From contig JAHHTL010000023.1 of the NCBI GenBank assembly GCA_020024635.1, forward strand, positions 1 to 35,657: DNA of 35,657 nt, written 5' to 3'. Within the stretch, counting starts at the first letter, position 1. Each line of letters begins with the position of its first letter. The position numbers and the translations under genes were made by a program. This document shows, in pieces, positions 17,336 to 26,114 of the stretch. This DNA is from Ruminococcus sp. (GTDB taxonomy: Bacteria > Bacillota > Clostridia > Lachnospirales > Lachnospiraceae). Below the pieces are notes generated by a model that was given only the letters and a program-made list of their open reading frames with translations, had not been told where the DNA came from and made no database searches.

Positions 17336-18433
17336 ATGAAATTAGGAATCGTGGGACTACCAAATGTAGGAAAAAGTACACTTTTTAATTCATTAACAAA
17401 GGCAGGAGCGGAATCAGCAAATTATCCATTTTGTACCATTGATCCAAACGTAGGAGTGGTAACGGTGCCGGATCATAGATTAGATGTTCTAGGGGAAATG
17501 TACCATACAAAAAAAATTGTACCTGCAGCCATTGAATTTGTAGATATTGCCGGACTTGTAAAAGGAGCGTCCAAAGGAGAAGGACTTGGAAACCAGTTTT
17601 TAGCAAATATCCGAGAAGTAGACGCAATTGTACATGTAGTAAGATGTTTTGAAGACAGCAATATTGTTCACGTGGATGGAAGTATTGATCCAATCCGTGA
17701 TATCGAGACGATTAATCTTGAACTTATTTTCTCAGATATTGAAATTTTGGAGCGCAGAATTGCAAAGACTGTAAAAGTAGCAAGAAACGATAAAACAGCT
17801 GCAAAAGAATTAGAGCTTCTGACAAGATTAAAAGAACATTTAGAAGAAAATCGCCTTGCAAAGAGTTTTGAAGCAAATGATGAAGAAGAACAAGAATTAC
17901 TAGAGAGCTACAATCTTCTTACGTACAAACCTGTTATTTTTGCGGCAAATGTTACCGAAGAGGATCTTGCGGATGACGGAGCGTCAAATGAAGGGGTACA
18001 GGCAGTACGGAAATATGCAGCAGAAGAAGGTTTTGAAACATTTGTTGTTTGTGCACAGATAGAACAAGAAATTGCGGAACTAGATGATGAGGAAAAGAAA
18101 ATGTTCTTAGAAGATCTTGGGTTGGAGGAATCCGGACTTGAAAAACTCATTAAGGCAAGTTATCATTTGCTTGGATTGATCAGCTATCTTACAGCAGGGG
18201 AACCTGAAGTGCGAGCATGGACAATTAAAAAAGGAACAAAAGCTCCACAAGCAGCTGGAAAGATTCATTCGGATTTTGAGAGAGGATTTATCCGTGCTGA
18301 AATTGTAAGTTACGATGATCTTATGGCTTGTGGAACGCACGCGGCAGCAAAAGAAAAAGGTCTGGTCAGACTGGAAGGAAAAGAGTATGTTGTTCAGGAC
18401 GGAGATATTATCATGTTCCGTTTTAATGTTTAA
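17336..18433 (+). CDS. ychF: Ribosome-associated ATPase/GTPase YchF (OLA1 family)
   Basis: A 365-residue TRAFAC-class P-loop protein. YchF binds ribosomes, prefers ATP over GTP and is linked to stress responses. G1 is GLPNVGKST (7-15, K13), the switch has YPFCTIDPNVG, and G3 is DIAGLVKGASKGEGLGN. A coiled-coil helical insert (about 130-200) and a C-terminal TGS domain (from about 280) follow. The G4 position reads AANVTEED rather than NKxD, as expected for this family. It begins 30 nt after thiN behind GAGAGGA. Confidence 0.96.
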   Translation: MKLGIVGLPNVGKSTLFNSLTKAGAESANYPFCTIDPNVGVVTVPDHRLDVLGEMYHTKKIVPAAIEFVDIAGLVKGASKGEGLGNQFLANIREVDAIVHVVRCFEDSNIVHVDGSIDPIRDIETINLELIFSDIEILERRIAKTVKVARNDKTAAKELELLTRLKEHLEENRLAKSFEANDEEEQELLESYNLLTYKPVIFAANVTEEDLADDGASNEGVQAVRKYAAEEGFETFVVCAQIEQEIAELDDEEKKMFLEDLGLEESGLEKLIKASYHLLGLISYLTAGEPEVRAWTIKKGTKAPQAAGKIHSDFERGFIRAEIVSYDDLMACGTHAAAKEKGLVRLEGKEYVVQDGDIIMFRFNV

Positions 18434-18481
18434 AATCCCTTAGAAAATAAGAGAAAATAAAAGAGAAAGGGAGAAAACAAA

Positions 18482-19354
18482 ATGCATTATGACATTCGCT
18501 TTCCGAACCTTGGAATTTATCTTGAACATGTTGGAAAATCGGTTTCTATATTTGGATTAGAAATTGCGTATTATGGCGCAATCATAGGAACAGCTATTTT
18601 ACTTGGATTTTTGATCGCTTGCAAAGAAGCAAAACGGACAGGACAAAATCCAGAAAATTATTTGGATATGGGACTTGTAGGAGTGTTTTGCGGAATTTTA
18701 GGGGCTAGATTATTTTATGTCGTTTTTTCTTGGGATTCTTACAAGGATAATCTTTGGGAAATATTCAACCTAAGAGGTGGCGGTCTTGCTATATACGGAG
18801 GTGTGATTGCTGCGGTTATTACCGTTTTTGCTTGCGCACACGTTAAGAAATTGAAAGCACCTTTAATACTGGACACTATCGCAATGGCTCTTGTAAATGG
18901 ACAGATGCTTGGTCGGTGGGGAAATTTCTTTAATCGAGAAGCATTTGGTGAATATACGAATTCTGTATTTGCTATGCAACTTCCCCAGGATGCCGTTCGA
19001 AGAAGTGATATTACAGAAAAGATGTTAGAAAATGAAGTGGTCATTGATGGAATTCATTACATTCAAGTTCATCCAACCTTTTTGTATGAATCAATTTGGT
19101 GCCTTATCATTTTAGTGATTTTATTTTTCTATCGAAAACATAAGAAATTTGATGGGGAACTATTTTTAATTTATCTTCTTGGGTATGGATTGGGAAGAGT
19201 GTGGATCGAAGGACTTCGAACAGATCAGTTGTTAATTCCGGGGATAGGATTACCGGTTTCACAGCTTCTGGCTGGAATTCTGGTTATTTTAAGCACAATC
19301 CTACTTGTTTATTTGAGAAAAAGTAAAAAAATAAATAAAGAAAAACAACTTTAA
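18482..19354 (+). CDS. lgt: Prolipoprotein diacylglyceryl transferase
   Basis: A 290-residue integral membrane enzyme that moves diacylglycerol from phosphatidylglycerol to the lipobox cysteine of prolipoproteins. The hallmark GRWGNFFNREAFG begins at 144 (R145, N148), HPTFLYE spans 197-203, and a late GYGLGRVWIEGLR segment carries the conserved arginine. Seven hydrophobic segments are apparent. AAAGGGAG precedes the ATG by about 8 nt. The gene is followed by 163 nt with no clear terminator, holding the nifJ promoter. Confidence 0.96.
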   Translation: MHYDIRFPNLGIYLEHVGKSVSIFGLEIAYYGAIIGTAILLGFLIACKEAKRTGQNPENYLDMGLVGVFCGILGARLFYVVFSWDSYKDNLWEIFNLRGGGLAIYGGVIAAVITVFACAHVKKLKAPLILDTIAMALVNGQMLGRWGNFFNREAFGEYTNSVFAMQLPQDAVRRSDITEKMLENEVVIDGIHYIQVHPTFLYESIWCLIILVILFFYRKHKKFDGELFLIYLLGYGLGRVWIEGLRTDQLLIPGIGLPVSQLLAGILVILSTILLVYLRKSKKINKEKQL

Positions 19355-19431
19355 TTCTGATTTAGTTATAATACATGCTTATAAAAAACATTTGGTATGG
19401 GAAAATATACAATGATTTGAAATGAGTTCTA

Positions 19432-19460
19432 TGGACTTTTAGAGAGATTAGAGATATAAT
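19432..19460 (+). promoter_or_regulatory. Putative sigma-A promoter of nifJ
   Basis: TGGACT at 19432-19437 (4 of 6 to TTGACA), a 17-nt spacer, and a perfect TATAAT at 19455-19460. Transcription would start near 19467, giving a leader of about 50 nt with a strong AAGGAGG at 19503-19509. Another TATAAT at 19367-19372 has no -35 partner at the right distance. Confidence 0.65.
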
Positions 19461-19517
19461 AATCGTACATGTGAACAAGGTATAGTTTTACAATGTAAAT
19501 TTAAGGAGGAACAAAAA

Positions 19518-22500
19518 ATGGCAAGAAAAATGAAGACCATGGATGGTAACCAGGCAGCGGCTCATGTTTCCTATGCGTATACAGAAGTTGCAGCGATTTA
19601 TCCGATTACACCATCATCTGTTATGCCAGAGCACATTGACGAATGGGCAACAGAAGGTAGAGAAAATATTTTCGGACAAACAGTACAGGTTACAGAGATG
19701 CAGTCAGAGGCAGGAGCGGCAGGAGCTGTGCATGGTTCACTGGCAGCAGGAGCATTGACAACTACATTTACAGCTTCTCAGGGATTACTTCTGATGATTC
19801 CTAACTTATATAAAGTGGCAGGTGAATTATTACCAGGAGTATTTAACGTATCTGCTCGTGCAATTGCAAGTCATGCATTGTCTATTTTCGGAGATCATTC
19901 AGACGTATATGCATGTCGTCAGACCGGTGTTGCGATGCTTTGTGAATCAAGTGTTCAAGAAGTTATGGACCTTACACCAGTTGCCCATTGTGCAGCATTG
20001 GAAGGAAAGATACCATTTATCAACTTCTTTGATGGATTTAGAACGTCTCATGAGATTCAGAAGATTGAGACATGGGATTATGAAGATTTAAAAGATCTTG
20101 TAAATATGGATGCGATCGATGAGTTCCGTGCACATGCACTGAATCCAAATCATCCATGTCAAAGAGGATCTGCACAGAACCCAGATATCTTCTTCCAGGC
20201 AAGAGAGGCATGTAACCCATATTATGATGCACTCCCAGCAATTGTTCAGGACTACATGGACAAAGTAAATGAAAAGATCGGTACGGATTACAAACTTTTC
20301 AACTACTATGGAGCAGAAGATGCCGAGACTGTAATCGTAGCAATGGGATCCGTTTGTGATACAATTGAAGAAACAATTGATTACCTAATGGCAGCAGGAG
20401 AAAAGGTTGGAGTTGTGAAAGTTCGTCTTTACAGACCATTCTCAGCAAAAGCGTTGATCGATGCTATTCCAGATTCTGTAAAGAGAATTTCTGTTCTTGA
20501 TCGTACAAAAGAACCAGGAGCACTTGGAGAGCCATTATACCTTGATGTTGTTGCAGCATTAAAAGGAAGTAAATTTGATGGAGTTCCAATTCAGACAGGA
20601 CGTTATGGTTTGGGATCAAAAGATACGACACCAGCACAGATTGTTGCTGTATATAAAAATACAGAAAAACATAACTTTACAATCGGTATCGAAGATGATG
20701 TTACAAATCTTTCTTTGGATGCAGGTGCCCCACTTGTTACAACACCAGAAGGAACGATTAACTGTAAGTTCTGGGGACTTGGAGCAGATGGTACAGTAGG
20801 AGCAAATAAAAACTCTATCAAAATTATAGGTGATAATACAGATATGTATGCACAGGCTTACTTTGATTATGACTCTAAGAAGTCCGGTGGTGTGACAATG
20901 TCTCACTTACGTTTTGGTAAAGAGCCAATTAAATCCACTTACCTGATTAAGCAAGCGAATTTTGTAGCCTGTCATAACCCATCTTATGTAAATAAATATA
21001 ATATGGTTCAAGAATTAGTGGATGGAGGAACCTTCCTTCTTAACTGTCCATGGGATTTAGAAGGACTTGAAAAACATCTACCGGGACAAGTGAAAGCATA
21101 TATTGCAAATCACGGAATCAAGTTGTATACAATTGATGGAATTAAGATTGGTAAAGAAATTGGACTTGGTGGACGTATCAATACAGTTCTTCAGTCAGCA
21201 TTCTTTAAACTTGCAGCCATCATTCCAGAGGAAGAAGCAATCGACCTTATGAAGAAAGCAGCGAAAGCTACTTACGGAAGAAAGGGAGATAAGATTGTTC
21301 AGATGAACTATGACGCGATTGATGCAGGTGCAAAACAAGTTGTTGAAGTAGCTGTTCCAGAAAGTTGGAAAGATGCAGCAGACGAAGGACTTGCAACACC
21401 AGCAATCAATGAGAATGGAAGAGAAGATGCGATTTCTTTCGTTAAAAATATTCAGGCAAAAGTTAATTCTCAAGAAGGAAATACATTGCCAGTATCTGCG
21501 TTTGATGAGTATGTAGATGGTTCTACACCATCCGGAACATCTGCGTATGAAAAACGTGGAATTGCTGTTGATATTCCGGTATGGAATCCAGACAATTGTA
21601 TTCAGTGTAATCGTTGTGCATACGTATGTCCGCATGCAGTTATCCGTCCGGTAGCACTGACAGCAGAAGAAAAAGAAAAAGCGCCAGAAGGCATGAAGAC
21701 AATTCCTATGATTGGTATGCCAGGAATGGAATTCGCAATTACTGTTTCAGCATATGACTGTACAGGATGTGGTTCTTGTGCAAATGTCTGCCCAGGTAAG
21801 AAGGGTGAAAAAGCGCTTGAGCTTAAGAACCTTGAAGAGAATGCAGGTTCACAAGACTTCTTCGATTTTGGTACAGAGATTCCAGTGAAACCAGAAGTTG
21901 TTACAAAATTCAAAGAGGCATCTGTAAAAGGAAGCCAGTTCAAACAGCCACTCCTTGAGTTCTCAGGAGCATGTGCAGGTTGTGGTGAGACACCTTATGC
22001 AAAATTGATCACACAGTTATTTGGTGATAGAATGTACATTGCAAATGCAACAGGATGTTCTTCTATTTGGGGGAACTCTTCTCCATCTACACCATATACA
22101 GTAACTCCAGAAGGAAAAGGTCCAGCATGGAGCAACTCATTGTTTGAAGATAATGCTGAGTTTGGTTATGGTATGCTTCTTGCACAAAATACAATTCGAG
22201 CAAGAATGAAAGGTTACGCTGAAAAACTTGCTGAGTCTGCAAAAAATGAAGCTGTCAAAGCAGCAGCAGCAGAGTATCTTGATACATTTGCAAGTGGTGC
22301 TACAAATGGTACAGCAACAGACAAACTTGTTGCAGCATTAGAGGCATGTGATTGTAACTGTACAGAAAAAGCAGAATTATTGAAACACAAAGACTTCCTT
22401 GCTAAAAAATCACAATGGATCTTTGGTGGTGACGGATGGGCTTATGACATCGGATTTGGTGGTGTTGACCATGTATTAGCAAGTGGACAGGATATCAATA

Positions 22501-23060
22501 TCATGGTATTTGATACAGAGGTTTATTCTAATACAGGTGGACAATCTTCGAAAGCTACAAAGACAGGTGCTACAGCACAGTTTGCAGCAGGTGGTAAAGA
22601 AACAAAGAAGAAAGACCTTGCAGGTATTGCAATGAGCTATGGTTACGTATATGTAGCACAGATTGCTATGGGTGCTGACTTTAATCAGACTGTAAAAGCA
22701 ATCGCAGAGGCTGAGGCATATCCAGGACCATCCTTGATTATTGCATACGCTCCATGTATCAATCATGGTATTAAGAAAGGTATGAGCAAAGCGCAGACAG
22801 AAGAGCAACTAGCAGTACAGTGTGGATACTGGAATAACTTCAGATTTAATCCAGCTGCTGAGGGCGCTAAATTTACACTTGACAGCAAAGAGCCTAAGAG
22901 CGAAGAATACCAAGACTTCTTAAATGGTGAAGTTCGTTATAACGCTCTTATGAGAGCAAATCCAGAAAAAGCTGAAAAATTGTTCGCTCAGAACGAAAAA
23001 GAAGCGATGGAAAGATATGCTTATCTTAAGAAACTTGTTACTCTTTACGGAGAGGAATAA
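19518..23060 (+). CDS. nifJ: Pyruvate:ferredoxin (flavodoxin) oxidoreductase
   Basis: A 1180-residue single-chain enzyme that oxidises pyruvate with CoA to acetyl-CoA and CO2 and passes two electrons to ferredoxin, central to clostridial fermentation. The N-terminal pyruvate domain has YPITPSSVMPEH. Two ferredoxin-type 4Fe-4S motifs are C694/C697/C700/C704 and C748/C751/C754/C758. The proximal cluster uses C819 and C822 (CAGCGE) with the distant C1080 (APCINHG). The thiamine diphosphate site has GDGWAYDIGFGG (D972) and YSNTGGQSS. An excellent AAGGAGG, its own promoter and a strong terminator make it a separate, probably highly expressed unit. Length is normal for the homodimeric type. Confidence 0.98.
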   Translation: MARKMKTMDGNQAAAHVSYAYTEVAAIYPITPSSVMPEHIDEWATEGRENIFGQTVQVTEMQSEAGAAGAVHGSLAAGALTTTFTASQGLLLMIPNLYKVAGELLPGVFNVSARAIASHALSIFGDHSDVYACRQTGVAMLCESSVQEVMDLTPVAHCAALEGKIPFINFFDGFRTSHEIQKIETWDYEDLKDLVNMDAIDEFRAHALNPNHPCQRGSAQNPDIFFQAREACNPYYDALPAIVQDYMDKVNEKIGTDYKLFNYYGAEDAETVIVAMGSVCDTIEETIDYLMAAGEKVGVVKVRLYRPFSAKALIDAIPDSVKRISVLDRTKEPGALGEPLYLDVVAALKGSKFDGVPIQTGRYGLGSKDTTPAQIVAVYKNTEKHNFTIGIEDDVTNLSLDAGAPLVTTPEGTINCKFWGLGADGTVGANKNSIKIIGDNTDMYAQAYFDYDSKKSGGVTMSHLRFGKEPIKSTYLIKQANFVACHNPSYVNKYNMVQELVDGGTFLLNCPWDLEGLEKHLPGQVKAYIANHGIKLYTIDGIKIGKEIGLGGRINTVLQSAFFKLAAIIPEEEAIDLMKKAAKATYGRKGDKIVQMNYDAIDAGAKQVVEVAVPESWKDAADEGLATPAINENGREDAISFVKNIQAKVNSQEGNTLPVSAFDEYVDGSTPSGTSAYEKRGIAVDIPVWNPDNCIQCNRCAYVCPHAVIRPVALTAEEKEKAPEGMKTIPMIGMPGMEFAITVSAYDCTGCGSCANVCPGKKGEKALELKNLEENAGSQDFFDFGTEIPVKPEVVTKFKEASVKGSQFKQPLLEFSGACAGCGETPYAKLITQLFGDRMYIANATGCSSIWGNSSPSTPYTVTPEGKGPAWSNSLFEDNAEFGYGMLLAQNTIRARMKGYAEKLAESAKNEAVKAAAAEYLDTFASGATNGTATDKLVAALEACDCNCTEKAELLKHKDFLAKKSQWIFGGDGWAYDIGFGGVDHVLASGQDINIMVFDTEVYSNTGGQSSKATKTGATAQFAAGGKETKKKDLAGIAMSYGYVYVAQIAMGADFNQTVKAIAEAEAYPGPSLIIAYAPCINHGIKKGMSKAQTEEQLAVQCGYWNNFRFNPAAEGAKFTLDSKEPKSEEYQDFLNGEVRYNALMRANPEKAEKLFAQNEKEAMERYAYLKKLVTLYGEE

Positions 23061-23101
23061 TTTCTAAGTATAGCAATTAAAAGTTTTATATGAAATAAGT
23101 G

Positions 23102-23145
23102 AAACCGCATCAGATGTAAAAATCTGGTGCGGTTTTTCCTTTTTT
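23102..23145 (+). terminator. Intrinsic terminator of nifJ
   Basis: AAACCGCATCAGAT (23102-23115) pairs with ATCTGGTGCGGTTT (23122-23135): 14 pairs with one G-T and a 6-nt loop. A T-rich run follows, interrupted by CC. It lies 41 nt after the nifJ stop and separates the core region from the accessory island. Confidence 0.92.
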
Positions 23146-23291
23146 GTCAGGTATAATATCTAAAATCCAAGGTTCAGGTTTAGGTAAAACATTCGCTAGA
23201 TCAGTGGTAGGTTTTCTACATTTGCAAACATATCTTCTTTTGCAAAGAAAAAAATAAATCAATGTGAAATATAAAATTTAAAAGAAAACTC

Positions 23292-23336
23292 TTTACGACT
23301 ATACAAAAGTATGCTATTTTAATTAATACAAAATAG
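23292..23336 (+). promoter_or_regulatory. Putative extended -10 promoter of the permease gene with overlapping inverted repeat
   Basis: TTTACG at 23292-23297, 17 nt, then TATTTT at 23315-23320, preceded by TG at 23312-23313 (extended -10). The 13-mer TATGCTATTTTAA (23310-23322) recurs exactly upstream of the IclR gene at 34699-34711. CTATTTT (23314-23320) is also the left arm of an inverted repeat with AAAATAG (23330-23336), so a regulator could cover the -10 box. Confidence 0.5.
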
Positions 23337-23353
23337 TTATTAAATAAAATACG

Positions 23354-23370
23354 GTTTTAATTATTGGAAC
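23354..23370 (+). promoter_or_regulatory. 17-bp box shared with the dehydrogenase operon (candidate IclR operator)
   Basis: GTTTTAATTATTGGAAC is the exact reverse complement of 25112-25128. The sequence is itself an imperfect palindrome: on either strand 7 of 8 base-pair positions around the central base would need only two changes to give GTTCCAAT-N-ATTGGAAC, close in style to operators bound by IclR-family dimers (for example TGGAAAT-N-ATTTCCA of E. coli IclR). It lies downstream of the inferred start of transcription, where a repressor would act as a block. Confidence 0.6.
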
Positions 23371-23397
23371 AAATGAAAAATGAAAGGATAATTCAAA

Positions 23398-24927
23398 ATG
23401 ATTAATATAATATTAGCTTTATTAGCATTCGTTCCAATGGTATGGTTGTTATTAAGTTTAGGAGTATTAAAAATTGCTTCACAAAAAGCATGTTTCATAG
23501 CAGTAGTGCTTGCTTCAGTGATAGCTTATACCGGGTATCACATGTCAATTAAACATGTAGGACAGTCAATTATAGAAGGAGGAGTTTATTCTTTATTGTC
23601 TATATGTTGGGTTATTTTGGCAGCGCTTTTGGTATATAATATTACATTAAAGACAGGAGCATTAGATATAATACAAAAAATGCTATATAGTATCTCACCA
23701 GATAGAAGAATACAAGCGCTAATTATTGCATTTGCATTTGGTGGATTTTTAGAAGCGGTTGCGGGTTTTGGTACTGCAGTTGCAATTCCGTCGGGAATCT
23801 TGATAGCTATGGGATTTGCACCGTTAAAAGCAGCAGTTGTTTGTCTCGTTGCAAATACGGTTCCAGTAGCCTTTGGTGTTTTAGGAGTCCCTATTCAAAC
23901 ATTAGCCCAAGTTTCAGAACTTGAAGTGGGAAAATTGGCATATAATGTGTGTATACAGTTGTTTCTCTTTGCAGTGATATTGCCACTATTATTAGTGTAT
24001 ATCGTAACAGATAAAATTACAAAAATAAACGGAGTATTTACTGTATCGAGCCTTTCTGGACTCGCTTTTGCTATAGGACAGACTGTGACAGCAATGTATA
24101 TAGGAGTAGAATTGGCAGCAATTGCAGGTTCCCTAAGTGCACTTTTGGTGTTGATTGCTTGGTGCAAAGTATTTCCAATTAAGACAATTTATAAATTTGA
24201 GGAAGATTCTAAAGTTGATGCGGATATAAATAGAATTAGCGGCAAGGAGGCGATTGTAGCATGGCTGCCATACTTGCTTGTGTTATTGTTTATTATTTTG
24301 ATACAAGCCTTTCCTATAGTGAAAAAAGATCCATTTATCTGGTCTTATCAATTTTATTATGGAGAGAATGGAAAGGAGATTCATTTTAATTGGCTCACAA
24401 GTGGAGGAACCGTATTATTTTTTTCGTCAATCATAACTGCTTATGTTCAGGGGATGAGAAGAAAAGAATTTTTTGTTACATGTAAAGAAACATTACAACA
24501 GGTGAAGAATAGTTTTATAACCATTGTCCTTGTTGTCAGCTTGGCAAAAATTATGACTTACAGCGGAATGGTTGAGGCAAGTGCTTCGTTTATTGCGATG
24601 ACAAGTGGAAAATTTTTTCCACTAATTTCACCGTTTATTGGTGCAATTGGAACTTTTATCACAGGAAGTGATACTTCGTCTAATATATTGTTTGGTGATC
24701 TTCAAAGACAAACAGCAATAAAACTTAATTTAGACCAATACTGGATTGTAGCAGGAAATGGAAGTGGAGCGACGGCAGGGAAAATGATTTCACCACAAAG
24801 TATATCGATTGCAGCGTCGTCAATTGAACATAAGGCAAAAGAGAATGAAATGATGAAATATGGTTTAAAATATTGCGTGTTATATGTTATAGCAATGGGG
24901 CTATTTGTATTTTTAGTTAGAATATAG
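23398..24927 (+). CDS. lctP: LctP-family lactate/glycolate-type permease
   Basis: A 509-residue polytopic membrane protein of the L-lactate permease family, which imports lactate, glycolate or related 2-hydroxyacids with protons. At least 12 hydrophobic segments are visible. Conserved parts are EAVAGFGTAVAIPSG, LGVPIQTLAQ, ITGSDTSSNILFG and GNGSGATAGKMISPQS. It has its own promoter and terminator, but shares a 17-bp leader box with the next operon, so it is probably co-regulated with it. Its presence suggests that a short 2-hydroxyacid is a substrate, intermediate or excreted product of the island; which one cannot be read. The hydroxyacid dehydrogenase two features downstream is a natural partner. 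Confidence 0.9.
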   Translation: MINIILALLAFVPMVWLLLSLGVLKIASQKACFIAVVLASVIAYTGYHMSIKHVGQSIIEGGVYSLLSICWVILAALLVYNITLKTGALDIIQKMLYSISPDRRIQALIIAFAFGGFLEAVAGFGTAVAIPSGILIAMGFAPLKAAVVCLVANTVPVAFGVLGVPIQTLAQVSELEVGKLAYNVCIQLFLFAVILPLLLVYIVTDKITKINGVFTVSSLSGLAFAIGQTVTAMYIGVELAAIAGSLSALLVLIAWCKVFPIKTIYKFEEDSKVDADINRISGKEAIVAWLPYLLVLLFIILIQAFPIVKKDPFIWSYQFYYGENGKEIHFNWLTSGGTVLFFSSIITAYVQGMRRKEFFVTCKETLQQVKNSFITIVLVVSLAKIMTYSGMVEASASFIAMTSGKFFPLISPFIGAIGTFITGSDTSSNILFGDLQRQTAIKLNLDQYWIVAGNGSGATAGKMISPQSISIAASSIEHKAKENEMMKYGLKYCVLYVIAMGLFVFLVRI

Positions 24928-24938
24928 AAAATTTATAG

Positions 24939-24987
24939 AATGGTTTGAATCAGTTAGAAGTATAAACTGGTTCAAACTATTTTTTTT
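24939..24987 (+). terminator. Strong intrinsic terminator after the permease gene
   Basis: GTTTGAATCAGTT (24943-24955) pairs with AACTGGTTCAAAC (24965-24977), with one G-T pair, and further pairs extend the stem outward to about 17. The loop is about 9 nt and a run of eight T follows (24980-24987). It makes the permease gene a separate transcript from the operon downstream. Confidence 0.92.
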
Positions 24988-25067
24988 ATTTAAAAAATGA
25001 AAATTGTGAAAAACACACAAAAAATCTCTTTTTAAAATGTTAAAAACGTGGAAAAAGTAAAATGAAA

Positions 25068-25098
25068 TTGACAACCTATACTCAGAATGATATTCTAT
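25068..25098 (+). promoter_or_regulatory. Promoter of the dehydrogenase/kinase operon
   Basis: A perfect TTGACA at 25068-25073, 17 nt, then TATTCT at 25091-25096 with TG at 25088-25089 (extended -10). AGAAT-GAT-ATTCT (25084-25096) is a small palindrome over the -10. The 12-mer ATGATATTCTAT (25087-25098) is repeated exactly at 34675-34686 before the IclR gene. Transcription would start near 25103. Confidence 0.75.
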
Positions 25099-25111
25099 AA
25101 ACAGAAACAAC

Positions 25112-25128
25112 GTTCCAATAATTAAAAC
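25112..25128 (+). promoter_or_regulatory. 17-bp box shared with the permease leader (candidate IclR operator)
   Basis: GTTCCAATAATTAAAAC is the exact reverse complement of 23354-23370. It lies about 10-26 nt downstream of the inferred transcription start and just before the ribosome binding site (AAAAGGAG at 25132-25139). The half GTTCCAAT resembles IclR-family operator half-sites. An identical 17-mer in two non-coding leaders of the same island is unlikely to be chance, even in AT-rich DNA. Confidence 0.65.
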
Positions 25129-25146
25129 TAGAAAAGGAGAATTAAA

Positions 25147-26097
25147 ATGAAAATCAAAATGTTAGAACCGCTAGGGGTAAAAAAAGAAAAAGTGATGCAG
25201 GCAGCAAAAAAAATTACAGATGCTGGGCATGAGTTCGTTTTTTGTGACAGAACATTAACAAAAGAAGAAAAAATTGAACGTGCCAAGGATGCAGACGTAC
25301 TAATTATTGCAAATGCTCCTCTTACCGCAGATATTATTAATTCTGCAGAAAATTTAAAAATGATTTCAGTAGGTTTCACAGGAGTAGATCATGTAGATTT
25401 GGAAGCTTGTAAGAAGAAAAAAATTAGAGTTTGTAATGCACAAGGATATGCTACAGATGCGACTGCTGAAATGACGGTGGCTATGATGCTAGCAGCTTTG
25501 AGAAATATTGTCCCATACGATAAAGAGGTCAGAAATGGTGGAACTCTAAATGGATATACGCATAATACTTTAAAAGGGAAGACGATAGGTATCGTTGGAA
25601 CGGGGGCAATTGGAAGAAGAGTAGGAGAAATTACAAAAGCATTTGGGTGTAAACTTCTCGGGTACGATGTGTATGAAAACGAAGAAGCACTTGCTCTTGG
25701 AATAGAGTATAAATCAGTTGAAGACATATTTGCTCAGAGTGACATTGTAACATTACATGCACCGTTACTTGAATCCACAAAACATATTGCGAATAAAGAA
25801 AGAATTGGGGCAATGAAAAAAACAGGTATTTTAGTAAATTGTGCAAGGGGTCCACTAGTGGATACGCAAGCATTAGCAGATGCATTAAATGAAGAAAAGA
25901 TTGCAAAAGCAGCTATTGATGTATTTGAAATGGAACCGCCAATTCCAGCAGATCATCCGCTGTTGCATGCTAAAAATGTTATTTTGACTCCGCATGTTGC
26001 TTTTTATTCAGAAGAGTCTTTGGAATATAGAGTTGGCATGGTTTGTGATAATATATGTGCTTGGTTTAATGGAAGTCCAATTAATGTGAAGTTATAA
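25147..26097 (+). CDS. D-isomer-specific 2-hydroxyacid dehydrogenase
   Basis: A 316-residue NAD(P)-dependent dehydrogenase of the family of phosphoglycerate dehydrogenase, glyoxylate/hydroxypyruvate reductase and D-lactate dehydrogenase. The Rossmann motif GTGAIG lies at 151-156. The catalytic triad is R234 (NCARGPLVD), E263 (FEMEPP) and H283 (TPHVAFYSEE). It lacks the C-terminal ACT domain of long phosphoglycerate dehydrogenases. It is the first gene of the accessory operon, with a clear promoter and a good ribosome binding site. In this setting it may reduce a 2-keto acid such as hydroxypyruvate or glyoxylate, or oxidise the matching hydroxyacid; substrate unknown. The next gene starts 18 nt later. 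Confidence 0.88.
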   Translation: MKIKMLEPLGVKKEKVMQAAKKITDAGHEFVFCDRTLTKEEKIERAKDADVLIIANAPLTADIINSAENLKMISVGFTGVDHVDLEACKKKKIRVCNAQGYATDATAEMTVAMMLAALRNIVPYDKEVRNGGTLNGYTHNTLKGKTIGIVGTGAIGRRVGEITKAFGCKLLGYDVYENEEALALGIEYKSVEDIFAQSDIVTLHAPLLESTKHIANKERIGAMKKTGILVNCARGPLVDTQALADALNEEKIAKAAIDVFEMEPPIPADHPLLHAKNVILTPHVAFYSEESLEYRVGMVCDNICAWFNGSPINVKL

Positions 26098-26114
26098 AAT
26101 AGTGAGGGTCAGAT

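Larger units (their letters stand above)
23146..23397. other. Non-coding leader region of the permease gene
   Basis: This AT-rich stretch holds no credible gene. The first part has a TATAAT at 23152-23157 without a partner -35 box. Two copies of the self-complementary octamer TTTGCAAA occur at 23221-23228 and 23239-23246, 18 bp apart. From about 23290 onward it contains the putative promoter, an inverted repeat and the 17-bp shared box listed separately. The ribosome binding site AAAGGA lies at 23383-23388. Confidence 0.6.

Noticed and set aside
21195..21635. A 146-codon - strand frame within nifJ
   Set aside because: It lies wholly inside an intact oxidoreductase gene and its cysteine-rich product resembles no known protein.
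23152..23157. TATAAT just after the nifJ terminator as a promoter
   Set aside because: No -35-like sequence lies 16-18 nt upstream, where the terminator stem is found.
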